Positions 25,482 to 33,364 of a stretch of 64,000 nt of DNA are shown here, piece by piece. Position 1 is the stretch's first letter. Every line of letters begins with the position of its first letter. Both the position numbers and the translations under genes were made by a program. The stretch comes from Brevibacterium sp. RIT 803 (GTDB lineage: Bacteria > Actinomycetota > Actinomycetes > Actinomycetales > Brevibacteriaceae), in contig NZ_JAFEMW010000003.1 in NCBI RefSeq assembly GCF_016892625.1, forward strand, positions 523,586-587,585, written 5' to 3'. The notes beneath the pieces are model-generated. The model did not search any database and had not been told where the DNA came from. It saw nothing but the letters and a program-made list of their open reading frames with translations.

Positions 25482-26201
25482 TCAGAAAGCTTCCACGGGT
25501 GGACCTCGAGTGAGGACAGGAGAGCGCAGAACGCCGAGGTGGCGAGGCAGGATTCGGGAGACGCCGAGGTGGGGCCTCGGTCCGTTCGGAACCGGCATCG
25601 GCCGCACCGCAGTGGGCAGAAGCGCGTGGATCACGAGCCGGACGAAGCTGGCGATCTTCGCCGGCAGCGTCTCCGACCAATAGATCATGGCGATCGTGAG
25701 GACAGCTGCGAGGAGGTGGGCCGAAAGCATGGCCGGTGACGTATGCGCATGTATGCCGCCCTCCGTCGCACTCATGGTGCCGGACATTCCTGACAACGAT
25801 CCCTGCCCTGGACCGGACAGGGATCCGATCATGGTCGCCGAATCCGAATGGTGCATCGCATGTCGCTCAAGTGCGTTCGCCGGAGTCGGGCTTCCTGTCC
25901 TCGGAGTGAAGACGGAGAAGAGAAGGTGGAACAGCGACTGGCTGGCCAGCACAGACAAGGACAGCCGAAGCAACGACAACCTGCGACCCGCAAGGAGGAC
26001 GCAGACCAGCATCGACAGCGCCAAGGGGACCACGATACCCATGGCGGAAGGCAGCGCGCCACCGCCGATCATGTGAGAGGCCAGCGCCACAAACGTGGCG
26101 AAGACAGCGGCCGCGGTCCCCCGCAGTCCGCGCTGGTACCTCAGTCCGCGCTGGCGCTGCGGCGCATGCGGGTCCTCCGGCTCCGAGCTCACAGGGAACA
26201 T
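25482..26201 (-). CDS. Multi-pass membrane protein, His/Met-rich, unknown function
   Basis: This ~239-residue protein has about five hydrophobic segments. A central loop (about 110-160) is rich in His, Met, Ser and Gly, for example R-H-A-M-H-H, M-S-G-T-M-S and I-H-A-H. The Met/His loop suggests copper binding at the outer face, in keeping with the His-rich PepSY protein encoded 100 bp downstream on the same strand. The start is uncertain: ATG at 26201 is chosen because upstream codons overlap the PanE-like gene heavily and read as low-complexity Arg-rich sequence. I do not recognise a named family. Confidence 0.6.
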   Translation of the reverse strand: MFPVSSEPEDPHAPQRQRGLRYQRGLRGTAAAVFATFVALASHMIGGGALPSAMGIVVPLALSMLVCVLLAGRRLSLLRLSLSVLASQSLFHLLFSVFTPRTGSPTPANALERHAMHHSDSATMIGSLSGPGQGSLSGMSGTMSATEGGIHAHTSPAMLSAHLLAAVLTIAMIYWSETLPAKIASFVRLVIHALLPTAVRPMPVPNGPRPHLGVSRILPRHLGVLRSPVLTRGPPVEAF

Positions 26202-26250
26202 TCTCACACAATCGGCGAGCCCACCTCGACGGCGGCGAACTCGCGGGACA

Positions 26251-27198
26251 TCACCTGAACGCCGGCTCGTTGGCCTCCAGTCGGGGAACGGCGACTCCGA
26301 GGCGGCGGGCGTCGGCGAGAACATCCCGAGGGTAGTCTGCCTTCGCCTTGTAGTCATTGCGGCCGGTGATCTGCGCCTGGTTCATGATGAAGGTGTACAT
26401 GTTGTCGCCGGTCAGCATCTTCTGCACTGCGAAACCGACGACGCTGGAAGGGATGTACCTTGCTGCCGCAGCGCCGAGTCTCGAAGTCCCGCCCTTCGCA
26501 GTGAGGACGGGGATCATCTCCCGCACGAGGCGCACGACCTCCCGCAGCGCGGAACGCGACTGCACAAGCGCATCGAAGCTTCCCATCCGCAGCCATCCGA
26601 CCATGATTCCGGCATCGAGGATGAAGTGGAACCAGAGCCAGCTGCGGAAGTCCGCGATGTCGGAGATTGAGAACCCGGCTCTGGTGAGAAGGTCACGGAC
26701 GACGCGGTGCCGGTCAGTGCGGCTCGACCCGTCGATATCGCCGAGGACGATGCTTCTGACGAATCCGCCGTGCAGAGTGTTGACGTCGTAGCCACCTCCA
26801 CCAGTTGGAAATCCCCAAGTGATCTGCTCGCGGGGCAGCCGCGAGACTGCAGCCGCAGGGTCGGCCCAGACGTTGTTGAAGATGAGGATTGTGGCCCCGC
26901 CGACCCGAGTGTGGAGGAAGTCGACCGCGCTGTCCAGCTGGTCGTGATTGACGCTTACGATGATGAGGTCGTAGTCGTGATCCGGTTCGAGGTCCTCTCG
27001 CAGTGTGATGGGCCAATTCTCGTGAACCGGCTTCCCTTTCCTCGAGGCCCGGCCGTCCCTGATGTCCAGGTCGACCGATGATCCGAAGTCGGCGGCACGT
27101 CCGGGGCGGACATAGAAGTCGACCTCGTTTCCTGCCTTCTCCAGGGCCCATCCGTACAGTGTCGAAATGACTCCGCGGCCGAACATCAGAATCTTCAT
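26251..27198 (-). CDS. Ketopantoate reductase (ApbA/PanE)-family protein
   Basis: The 315-residue protein has an N-terminal Rossmann domain starting M-K-I-L-M-F-G-R-G-V-I-S-T-L-Y-G, where PanE normally has G-x-G-x-x-G, and a helical C-terminal domain. These enzymes reduce 2-oxo acids such as ketopantoate with NADPH. Catabolic-type homologues next to TetR genes are common in actinobacteria and need not make pantothenate. The gene is divergent from a TetR regulator, with an inverted repeat in between, so it is probably the regulator's target. Confidence 0.8.
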   Translation of the reverse strand: MKILMFGRGVISTLYGWALEKAGNEVDFYVRPGRAADFGSSVDLDIRDGRASRKGKPVHENWPITLREDLEPDHDYDLIIVSVNHDQLDSAVDFLHTRVGGATILIFNNVWADPAAAVSRLPREQITWGFPTGGGGYDVNTLHGGFVRSIVLGDIDGSSRTDRHRVVRDLLTRAGFSISDIADFRSWLWFHFILDAGIMVGWLRMGSFDALVQSRSALREVVRLVREMIPVLTAKGGTSRLGAAAARYIPSSVVGFAVQKMLTGDNMYTFIMNQAQITGRNDYKAKADYPRDVLADARRLGVAVPRLEANEPAFR

Positions 27199-27249
27199 AT
27201 CTGCGCCTTTCCTCCGCGCCGTTCAACGCTCTTCACGTCTCCACAATAT

Positions 27250-27267
27250 GTGGAAGATGGTTTCCAC
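27250..27267. promoter_or_regulatory. TetR-type operator candidate
   Basis: The inverted repeat GTGGAA-gatggt-TTCCAC lies in the divergent region between the PanE-like and TetR genes. Its 6-bp arms and 6-bp spacer suit a TetR dimer, and the position would let one site control both genes. Confidence 0.55.
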
Positions 27268-27330
27268 TTACGTCTAGACTAAGCAGTGATCCCATCGACG
27301 CATTCCGTTTTCACGGAAGTGAGAGAAGAA

Positions 27331-28041
27331 ATGGCCGAGACGACTCAGTTCGATGCGCAGCAAGCGCCAAACGATTCAGACGGTGCTGTTTCAGACGGGC
27401 ATGACTCCGTCCGCCCGAAGCTGCGTGCGGATGCCGCGGACAACAGGGCGCGCATCCTCGCAGCGGCACGCGAGATCATCGCCGAAAGAGGCATTGAGGT
27501 GCCCATGACCGCGATCGCCCGCCGGGCCGGCGTAGGTGCTGCAACGCTCTTCCGCCGCTTCCCTGACCGCCGATCACTCATCGCCGAGGTCTTCGCCACA
27601 CAGCTGACACATTGCGAATCAGTCCTCGAAGAAGCCGCTGCAGACCCGGACCCCTGGCATGGCTTCTGCACGTTCGTCGAGGATCTCGGCCGGATGCAGA
27701 TCGAGGACCGCGGGTTCACCGAGGCGTTTCTCTCAGCGTTCTCCGAGGACGCGGGGATCGATGAGAAGCGCCTGCGTGCGGAAGCCGTCTTCGCAGACCT
27801 GGTCGAACGTGCGCAGAAATCAGGCGGGCTCCGACCCGACTTCAACCCCAGCGACCTCTTGCTGATCTTCCTGGCCAACGGCGGCATCAGCGAGGCCCCG
27901 CCCGAGCATGCTCACGACCTCTCCCGACGGCTCATCGCCTATCTGCTCCAGAGTTTCGAGGCGAATGGTCGGCCAGCCGGACGATCACTTCCCAGACCAA
28001 GCCGTATGAGGGTCGGCGAAGTCTTCGCCGCGCCCCAGTGA
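27331..28041 (+). CDS. TetR-family transcriptional regulator
   Basis: The ~236-residue protein has a hydrophilic N-terminal leader, then the TetR helix-turn-helix domain (R-A-R-I-L-A-A-A-R-E-I-I-A-E-R-G...T-A-I-A-R-R-A-G-V-G-A-A-T-L-F-R-R-F) and a helical ligand domain. ATG at 27331 follows a purine-rich GAGAGAAGAA; a GTG at 27286 would add 15 residues. It probably represses itself and the divergent PanE-like gene through the inverted repeat at 27250-27267. Its ligand is unknown. Confidence 0.85.
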   Translation: MAETTQFDAQQAPNDSDGAVSDGHDSVRPKLRADAADNRARILAAAREIIAERGIEVPMTAIARRAGVGAATLFRRFPDRRSLIAEVFATQLTHCESVLEEAAADPDPWHGFCTFVEDLGRMQIEDRGFTEAFLSAFSEDAGIDEKRLRAEAVFADLVERAQKSGGLRPDFNPSDLLLIFLANGGISEAPPEHAHDLSRRLIAYLLQSFEANGRPAGRSLPRPSRMRVGEVFAAPQ

Positions 28042-28079
28042 GCGTTCAACCTCGGTGACCGATCAGCGCAGGTAAGTGC

Positions 28080-28931
28080 TCACATCTCTTCGTGGGTCAG
28101 CGGGTCACGGTTCTTCATCCGACCGCGCTCTAGGCCGGAGATGGCGGCCACCTCGGCGGCGGTGAGAGAGAAGCCGAAGATATCGGCGTTGAGTCTCTGC
28201 CTGTCAGGGTTGGCCGACTTGGGGATCGGCAGGCTGCCGACCTCGAGGTGCCAGCGCAGAACCACCTGAGCCGGCTCGACCCCATGAGCCTGAGCCGCCT
28301 CGGCGATGGGAGCCTCGTCGAACAGGCCCTGATCGCGGTACAGCGGTGACCAGGATTCTGTTTGGACGCCGATGGATTTGTGGAAGCTGATGAGCTCGGT
28401 CTGCGGGAAGTAGGGGTGGAGCTCGATCTGGTTGACCGCCGGGGTCACCCCGGTCTCCGCGATGAGCTGTTCGAGCATGGGCTCGGTGAAATTCGAGACG
28501 CCGATCGAGGTCACCAGGCCGCGTTCGCGCAGCTCGATGAGGCCGCGCCAGGTCTCGACGTACTTGCCTACGCTGGGGTTTGGCCAGTGGATGAGATGAA
28601 GGTCGAGGCGCTCGAGTTCGAGCCTGGCCAGAGATTCCTCGGTGCTGGCGATCGATTCGTCGAAGCCGTGGTGACGGCCCGGAACCTTGCTCGTGATGAA
28701 GAGCTCGTCCCGACCGACCGTGGAATCGATGACGGCGCGACCGACTTCGCGCTCATTCTCGTAGTTGACCGCAGTATCGAGGAGCCGGTACCCGTTGTCG
28801 ATGCCAGCGATGATCGCGCCGATGCCCTCGGAGTCGCGCATGGCATATGTGCCGAGGCCGATCTGGGGGATGGTCGTCCCGTCGTTGAGTTCAAGGGTCG
28901 GAATCGCTGAGCTGTGCTCTGAAGTGGACAT
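28080..28931 (-). CDS. Aldo/keto reductase
   Basis: The 283-residue protein is an NADPH-dependent aldo/keto reductase of the 2,5-diketo-D-gluconate reductase type. It has G-x-G-T-Y at the N-terminus, the catalytic D...Y in D-T-A-V-N-Y-E-N-E-R-E-V-G, the Lys in F-I-T-S-K-V-P-G and the His in L-H-L-I-H-W-P-N-P. The I-G-V-S-N-F motif and the C-terminal phosphate-binding region I-P-K-S-A-N-P-D-R are intact. It stands alone on the minus strand before the D-2-hydroxyacid dehydrogenase gene and likely reduces assorted carbonyl compounds. Confidence 0.9.
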   Translation of the reverse strand: MSTSEHSSAIPTLELNDGTTIPQIGLGTYAMRDSEGIGAIIAGIDNGYRLLDTAVNYENEREVGRAVIDSTVGRDELFITSKVPGRHHGFDESIASTEESLARLELERLDLHLIHWPNPSVGKYVETWRGLIELRERGLVTSIGVSNFTEPMLEQLIAETGVTPAVNQIELHPYFPQTELISFHKSIGVQTESWSPLYRDQGLFDEAPIAEAAQAHGVEPAQVVLRWHLEVGSLPIPKSANPDRQRLNADIFGFSLTAAEVAAISGLERGRMKNRDPLTHEEM

Positions 28932-29012
28932 GCCCCAACCCTATGACCGCCGAGGTGGTTCGTGCCAGAGGTCACGCGGCAGCGGGGTCTCGGTGTGCCG
29001 AACTCCTTGAGC

Positions 29013-29963
29013 TCAGACGACCGCGCCCCTGGGCGTCTTCCCGTCGAGGACGTCGATGACGGCCTGAGCTGCCGCGACCCCGGCGCGTTCCCGGGCTTCG
29101 AGCGTCTGTCCGGCGAGGTGCGAGGTGATGACGACGTTGCTCATCATTCGCAGCGGATTGGTCTTCGCGATAGGTTCACACTGCAGAACGTCGAGCCCTG
29201 CACCGGCGATCTCCCCTGCTTTGAGCGCGGCGACCAGCGCCTCTTCATCGACGAGTGACCCGCGGGCCGTGTTGATGAGGATCGCAGAGTCCTTCATCGT
29301 TGTGAACGTTGCGGCGCCGATGATCGGATCACCCTTACCCGCCCGGCTGTGAAGAGACAGGTAGTCGGCAGCCCCGATCGTCGTGTCGACATCGGCGAAC
29401 TCGATTCCCGCCGATACGTCGGCGCCTGCGTCGGGATGCGCCGTGGAGACGAGGACACGCATTCCCAGCGCGACACCGAGCGCGGCGATCGCCCGTCCGC
29501 TGGGACCGTAGCCGATGATGCCGAGCGTTTTGCTCCGCAGCTCGGTTCCCGCCGCGCGGGGCCATCCGCCATCGGCCACGCCGGGCAGCACGGTGTTGAG
29601 CCGGCGGGCACAGGCAAGCATGAGGGCGAGCGCCATCTCGGCCACGGCGTGGTGGTTGACCTCTGGAGTGTTGCACACACGGATTCCGAGCTCAACGGCT
29701 GCATCGGTGTCGACGTTGTCGTAGCCGACACCGGCACGGGCGAGGACTTTCAGCGCTGGTGCGGATGCGAGCATGTCGCGGGTGATCGGTTCACTCGCAG
29801 CAATTGCACCGACTGCTGACTGGAACAGGTCCAGCTTCTCTTCATCCGTGCGATGCCCACCCGCCGGCGAATAGACCGGTTCGAGACCGCGCTCCCGCAG
29901 CATCGCGTCGACGGTGTCGCCTGGGCGGAGATAGTCGGAGGTGATGACGATGCGATTGCTCAT
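29013..29963 (-). CDS. D-isomer-specific 2-hydroxyacid dehydrogenase
   Basis: The 316-residue protein has the NAD-binding G-I-I-G-Y-G-P-S-G-R motif in its centre. The catalytic Arg lies in N-T-A-R-G-S-L-V-D-E, a Glu about 30 residues later in the Q-C-E-P region, and the usual His in V-I-T-S-H-L-A-G. It reduces a 2-oxo acid to a D-2-hydroxyacid or the reverse (glyoxylate/hydroxypyruvate or phosphoglycerate type). It is 14 bp downstream of the YjbR-like gene, so the two may be co-transcribed. Confidence 0.88.
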   Translation of the reverse strand: MSNRIVITSDYLRPGDTVDAMLRERGLEPVYSPAGGHRTDEEKLDLFQSAVGAIAASEPITRDMLASAPALKVLARAGVGYDNVDTDAAVELGIRVCNTPEVNHHAVAEMALALMLACARRLNTVLPGVADGGWPRAAGTELRSKTLGIIGYGPSGRAIAALGVALGMRVLVSTAHPDAGADVSAGIEFADVDTTIGAADYLSLHSRAGKGDPIIGAATFTTMKDSAILINTARGSLVDEEALVAALKAGEIAGAGLDVLQCEPIAKTNPLRMMSNVVITSHLAGQTLEARERAGVAAAQAVIDVLDGKTPRGAVV

Positions 29964-29977
29964 GTGTTCGAGGATAG

Positions 29978-30388
29978 CTACGTCTGCGAAGGCGGCGCCT
30001 CCGAAGCCAACTGGCGGACCAGACCTGCCGGAGCGGTATTCCGATAGGAACCGGTAAGCAGCTCATGGACGTCATCGTTGTCGAGCGCCTGGAGCTCGAG
30101 ACCGATCCACCCCGTGGGACCCAGATACATGGGAACGAAGGCGTCCGGTCGCTCCATCAGCACCTCGGCGTCCATCGGATCAGGCAGGATGAGCAGCGCC
30201 TGCGGATGCTGTTCCATGCCACCCGTGACGAGCTTCCGTGTGCCCCCGAAATGAGCGAAGATCTTCTTCGTGAAGAACGCGGGTCGCCCATGCGAGACCT
30301 TCTCCTGCACCTCAGGAAGGCTCAAAGCGATCTCTCGAAGGCGCGCCAGCTGAGGGTCGTCATCATCGAACATCTGTGGATGCGCCAT
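29978..30388 (-). CDS. MmcQ/YjbR family protein
   Basis: The 136-residue protein matches the MmcQ/YjbR fold family (CyaY-like), as shown by L-P-E-V-Q-E-K-V-S-H-G-R-P-A-F-F, the K-K-I-F-A-H-F-G-G strand and the G-P-T-G-W-I-G-L-E-L motif. Family members are single-domain proteins suspected of DNA binding, but function is not settled. It precedes the D-2-hydroxyacid dehydrogenase gene. It is the last clean housekeeping-type gene before the accessory region begins at about 30.4 kb. Confidence 0.85.
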   Translation of the reverse strand: MAHPQMFDDDDPQLARLREIALSLPEVQEKVSHGRPAFFTKKIFAHFGGTRKLVTGGMEQHPQALLILPDPMDAEVLMERPDAFVPMYLGPTGWIGLELQALDNDDVHELLTGSYRNTAPAGLVRQLASEAPPSQT

Positions 30389-30458
30389 GAATTCACACTA
30401 CGTCGCGTCACCAAAGATGGCTAGGGCGACCAACCACCGTCGAGATACAGATGTTGTG

Positions 30459-30509
30459 TCGAGACCCGGGTGTGGGCACGTGTCTTTCGACGTAGCACCC
30501 GTGTCTCGA
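30459..30509. repeat. 14-bp inverted repeat at the edge of the accessory region
   Basis: TCGAGACCCGGGTG (30459-30472) and CACCCGTGTCTCGA (30496-30509) form an inverted repeat with one mismatch and a 23-nt spacer. It lies between the last intact core gene and a decayed ATPase, and could be a hairpin or the scar of a mobile element end. Confidence 0.5.
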
Positions 30510-30512
30510 TGC

Positions 30513-31009
30513 TTACGCCCCTAACTGTGACCGGTGCACCTCGTCCAGAGTCAGCAACAGACCCGTTCCATGCTCATCAAGGATCTCGAGAGTGCGCATG
30601 AGCTGGTGCTGGAAGTCCGGTGTCACCGGTGCTATGTTCTCCGTTTCGGTATTGACACTGCCACCAAATCCCAATGCCGAGAAACTGCCACATTTAACGC
30701 GCGTCTACCTCGTGTTAACGGTGTCCATCTTCAGCAGAGCCTCTGGCAGTCGAGCAGTCGTTAATCGATCAACAAAGCCCGGTGTGGCCTGAGCGCCGAC
30801 CGTCAACCACTGCCGAGAATCCGCAACCTCACGGAAGACTCACAGCATGACCGACTTCCCCACACCACGAGTCCCGGTCACCAGGGTTGCTCTCTCTCCC
30901 CCCGCCCCGCACCAGGTCCACTATCAAGGGCACAGGCAAAACCAGTGATCAGGTTCTGCCGATCCGCCAGCAACGGTGGGATCGCGCCGAACGTTGGAGT
31001 GAACGGTGA
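30513..31009 (-). pseudogene. Decayed AAA (P-loop) ATPase fragment
   Basis: On the minus strand the sequence can be read from S-P-F-T-P-T-F-G-A-I-P-P-L-L-A-D-R through the Walker A region T-G-T-R-G-V-G-K-S-V-M-L to a Walker B-like L-L-L-T-L-D-E-V-H. The layout matches the N-terminal half of actinobacterial AAA_16/ORC-type ATP-binding proteins. A frameshift near 30900, a TGA right after the Walker A segment (30840-30842) and a TAG at 30705-30707 break the frame. It lacks a start codon (a TAG precedes the first matching codon) and ends soon after Walker B. It is a fossil, not a working gene. Confidence 0.65.
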
Positions 31010-31093
31010 CTACTTGGCAGACTCATCAGGAACCGAAGGAATCTCGAACGGCAGACTCCTCAGTAACCACTTTCCCAAAACTCGCAAAGACTA

Positions 31094-31128
31094 TTTATAG
31101 AAGTTTATAGAGTTTATAGTTTTTATAG
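31094..31128. repeat. Four TTTATAG direct repeats (AT-rich, iteron-like)
   Basis: TTTATAG occurs at 31094, 31104, 31113 and 31122, spaced 9-10 bp, that is, about one helical turn apart. The block is very A+T-rich within a G+C-rich genome. Helically phased short repeats like this are typical of binding arrays (plasmid iterons, partition sites, operators). They sit in the accessory region just beyond the broken toxin frame. Confidence 0.6.
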
Positions 31129-31173
31129 AATCCTGTTCCGTTCCATTTTCCAGTCAACGCTCCCACTACGCTT

Positions 31174-32019
31174 CTAACGTTCAAGACCTTGACCTGTTGA
31201 GCGTTGCTGTGGTGGTCGGTAGTGTGATGCCCCCGCGTCCGGTGGCATATGACCATGCCTCCGATGAATCCCGTCAACATGGTTTTTAAAGGCCTGCTCG
31301 ATCGCCGCAGCCGCTTGCGAGTCCGCAACCCTCAGCATCTCTAGTCGAGCGCCACGACCGTCACCGTCGGCTCCGGAGCCCAGTTCAGCCCGGCCTACAG
31401 TGATCCGGTTAAACACATCACGGAGGTTCTGCGGCTGAGGTTGCCATTGCGTATCCGGTGCCGGCATCGACAGCATCGAAGCGGTGTTCCACTTGCCCGG
31501 AGTCACCCTGTCGAATTTGAACTGCCACGGCGTTGAATCAGCGAATTAATCGAGAACGACTTTCATGGTCCGACCGTTGCCTTCCCGGAAGGGGTGGGCA
31601 TAATTCCAGCGTGCTGTCGCTTCGCACGCGGCGATGATGAATGCTTCGCGATCACCTCCGACTTCTAAGTGCTGCTTGAAGTGGGCCCCTGCCTCAGCAA
31701 GTGATGACACTATCTCGTCATATGGAGCGAATTCGATCCGTCCATCGCTGAGAGGCACCTGCCGGCACTCCCCTGCCCATTCGTAGAATCCATCGAACAG
31801 TGCTTGATGGACTGCCTTGGCGTGGTTAACGTCGAACGTCGCAGGGATCTCTATCGCGCCGGACGCAATGTCGACCAGCTGATCCTCCGCGTGCGAGTAT
31901 TCTGCCTGCTTCCATGCCTCGTAACTCGTGATCTCTGGGATGTTCAACAAAACCCGCTGGTCTTCGTACGGCAAGTACGAGTCCCAGCGGGCTTGCTCCT
32001 TAGGAGTGAGCGGAGGCAT
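31174..32019 (-). pseudogene. Fic-domain toxin interrupted by an in-frame TAA
   Basis: The frame starts ATG at 32019 and encodes a Fic protein with the AMP-transferase motif H-P-F-R-E-G-N-G-R-T near residue 142. It stops at TAA (31546-31548) after 157 residues. The same frame continues without any further stop for ~123 codons (F-A-D-S-T-P-W-Q-F-K-F-D-R-V-T-P-G-K-W-N-T-A-S...), reading like the normal C-terminal part of plasmid-type Fic proteins. The TAA stands where a CAA (Gln) would fit. A single C-to-T change thus seems to have split the gene, leaving a protein that keeps the catalytic loop but lacks the following helices. It is preceded 9 bp upstream by a VbhA-type antitoxin. Confidence 0.75.
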
Positions 32020-32028
32020 GTGTCAGAG

Positions 32029-32193
32029 TCAGCGGGCCGGCGGCAGTCCCTCGAGGCGGCGATACTCCGCCTTGGACAGATCACCCCGGACACGAGCAGC
32101 AAGACGGGCGGTGTGCTCACGCTCGGGCTCGCGTCCCTCATGCCAGCTTGACGCAACGATCTGAACAACGGTGTGCACCTGGCGCGGCGTCAT
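32029..32193 (-). CDS. VbhA-type antitoxin of the Fic module
   Basis: A 54-codon frame starts ATG at 32193 and ends 9 bp before the Fic start. It contains V-A-S-S-W-H-E-G, which fits the inhibitory (S/T)xxxE(G/N) motif by which VbhA-like antitoxins block the ATP site of Fic toxins. The tail R-L-A-A-R-V-R-G-D-L-S-K-A-E-Y-R-R-L is typical of the same small-protein family. Matching residues upstream of the ATG (L-D-L-E-A-K-W-P-E-I-F-D-S) lie in frame but have no ATG, GTG or TTG before a TGA. The gene may therefore use a rare start or have lost its original one. Confidence 0.65.
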   Translation of the reverse strand: MTPRQVHTVVQIVASSWHEGREPEREHTARLAARVRGDLSKAEYRRLEGLPPAR

Positions 32194-32350
32194 ACTATCG
32201 AAGATCTCCGGCCACTTCGCCTCGAGATCCAGTGGCTTTGTTGGCGCCTGGGTGGCTACCGTAATGCACTGCGCCCTTCCTCAATAGTTCTACCTGCTAT
32301 TACTAGCCTACCCCTACGTACCGAAATAGACAGACCCGACGGGAATACGG

Positions 32351-32378
32351 GACAACCATTTCGGGACATATATTTCGG
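32351..32378. repeat. Tandem 14-bp imperfect direct repeat
   Basis: GACAACCATTTCGG (32351-32364) is followed at once by GACATATATTTCGG (32365-32378), 11 of 14 positions identical. They lie ~160 bp upstream of the antitoxin on its promoter side, so they may be an operator for the toxin-antitoxin module or part of a plasmid-derived site. Confidence 0.45.
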
Positions 32379-32549
32379 CACAATGTATTGGCGCTTCCCT
32401 GCTGTGTCCCGTAGACGATTGGTTTCGAGATGCTTCTTTTGACTCTTCACACCGCCCTGGATGTCTCAAATGTTGCAACAGTCCCATCAGGCCAAATTGC
32501 CGGGTGAGCCTTCTCGTTTCGAAGCGAATTCAGTCAGTAAGGTGAGTTT

Positions 32550-32855
32550 ATGATGATAGCGCGAATGGTTGTTATCCCGCTGATTGCGGTTCTGTTGCTT
32601 GTCCCTGCTGTTCCGGGGCTAGCCAGTACGGCATTTGAAGGGTTCCGAGTAGTCGATGGCGTCGCAGTATCGGCCTCGACTCACGTGACGACACCTGACG
32701 AACTGCGAGTGTATCTGGAAAGTGAAAGCCCGAAAACTGTGACAGTTGACATCGAAACAGGCAGAACACTACGAGTCATTGACGACCAAGATCTTCCAGA
32801 ATCAGAGAAGTTTGTCCCTCGCCAGTACCCAGAGTTCCCTGGCCTCAGCAAATGA
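32550..32855 (+). CDS. Small secreted protein, unknown function
   Basis: The 101-residue product begins with a signal peptide: M-M-I-A-R then a hydrophobic run ending V-P-G-L-A-S, with a likely cleavage after about residue 26. The mature part is acidic, with no Cys and no recognised domain. The start is supported by AAGGTGAG three bases before ATG. It is followed by a small membrane protein and an AAA+ ATPase on the same strand. Base composition is less G+C-rich than the flanking core genes, suggesting acquired DNA. Confidence 0.6.
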   Translation: MMIARMVVIPLIAVLLLVPAVPGLASTAFEGFRVVDGVAVSASTHVTTPDELRVYLESESPKTVTVDIETGRTLRVIDDQDLPESEKFVPRQYPEFPGLSK

Positions 32856-32989
32856 GGCGAGTTATCACCCCGTCTTGTGGGTCAGTCTTGGGGTCTGCAA
32901 TCTGTGGCGGGATCGACGACAGAAGAGAATGGGCCTGACGCGGTGACGAATAGCGAATGACTTGAACCAGGACCTATGGAGGCAACATC

Positions 32990-33316
32990 ATGAGCACTCA
33001 CTCGTTGTCTAAGAGAATGTACCCACGCAAGCGGGTATGGCAGGTTGTGTACTTCTTGCTCCTTGCGGCCACAGGGGTGTTAATGGCATTCAGTGTCGGG
33101 GTTTCAGTTTGGTCGCAAATGGGTGAAGAAGGGTGGGTCACGACAGTGGCAGTGGCTGTGTTTTCGTGGATTGTGACGCTACCGTTTTTCTTAGGGTCCT
33201 TGCTGTGGTGGATCACACTGATGACCCGCCCGCAGGTGATGAAACAATCGTTACCCGCAGCCTCTTCAACTGAACAACGTGGCCCGCAGGACAACAATTC
33301 ATCGCAGGAAGGTTAG
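32990..33316 (+). CDS. Small membrane protein with two transmembrane segments
   Basis: The 108-residue protein has a basic N-terminus (K-R-M-Y-P-R-K-R-V-W), two hydrophobic segments at about 18-40 and 52-78, and a polar Gln/Ser-rich tail. A good ribosome site (GGAGG, 8 nt before ATG) supports it. No family is recognised. It sits between the secreted protein and the AAA+ ATPase genes and may belong with them. Confidence 0.65.
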   Translation: MSTHSLSKRMYPRKRVWQVVYFLLLAATGVLMAFSVGVSVWSQMGEEGWVTTVAVAVFSWIVTLPFFLGSLLWWITLMTRPQVMKQSLPAASSTEQRGPQDNNSSQEG

Positions 33317-33364
33317 GCGCCTCGCCGTGGCCACCAGCAAGTTTGCTGAGTCCGGCCTAGGATT

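Noticed and set aside
30534..30792. Plus-strand frames in the decayed ATPase region
   Set aside because: They are shadows of the broken ATPase on the other strand.
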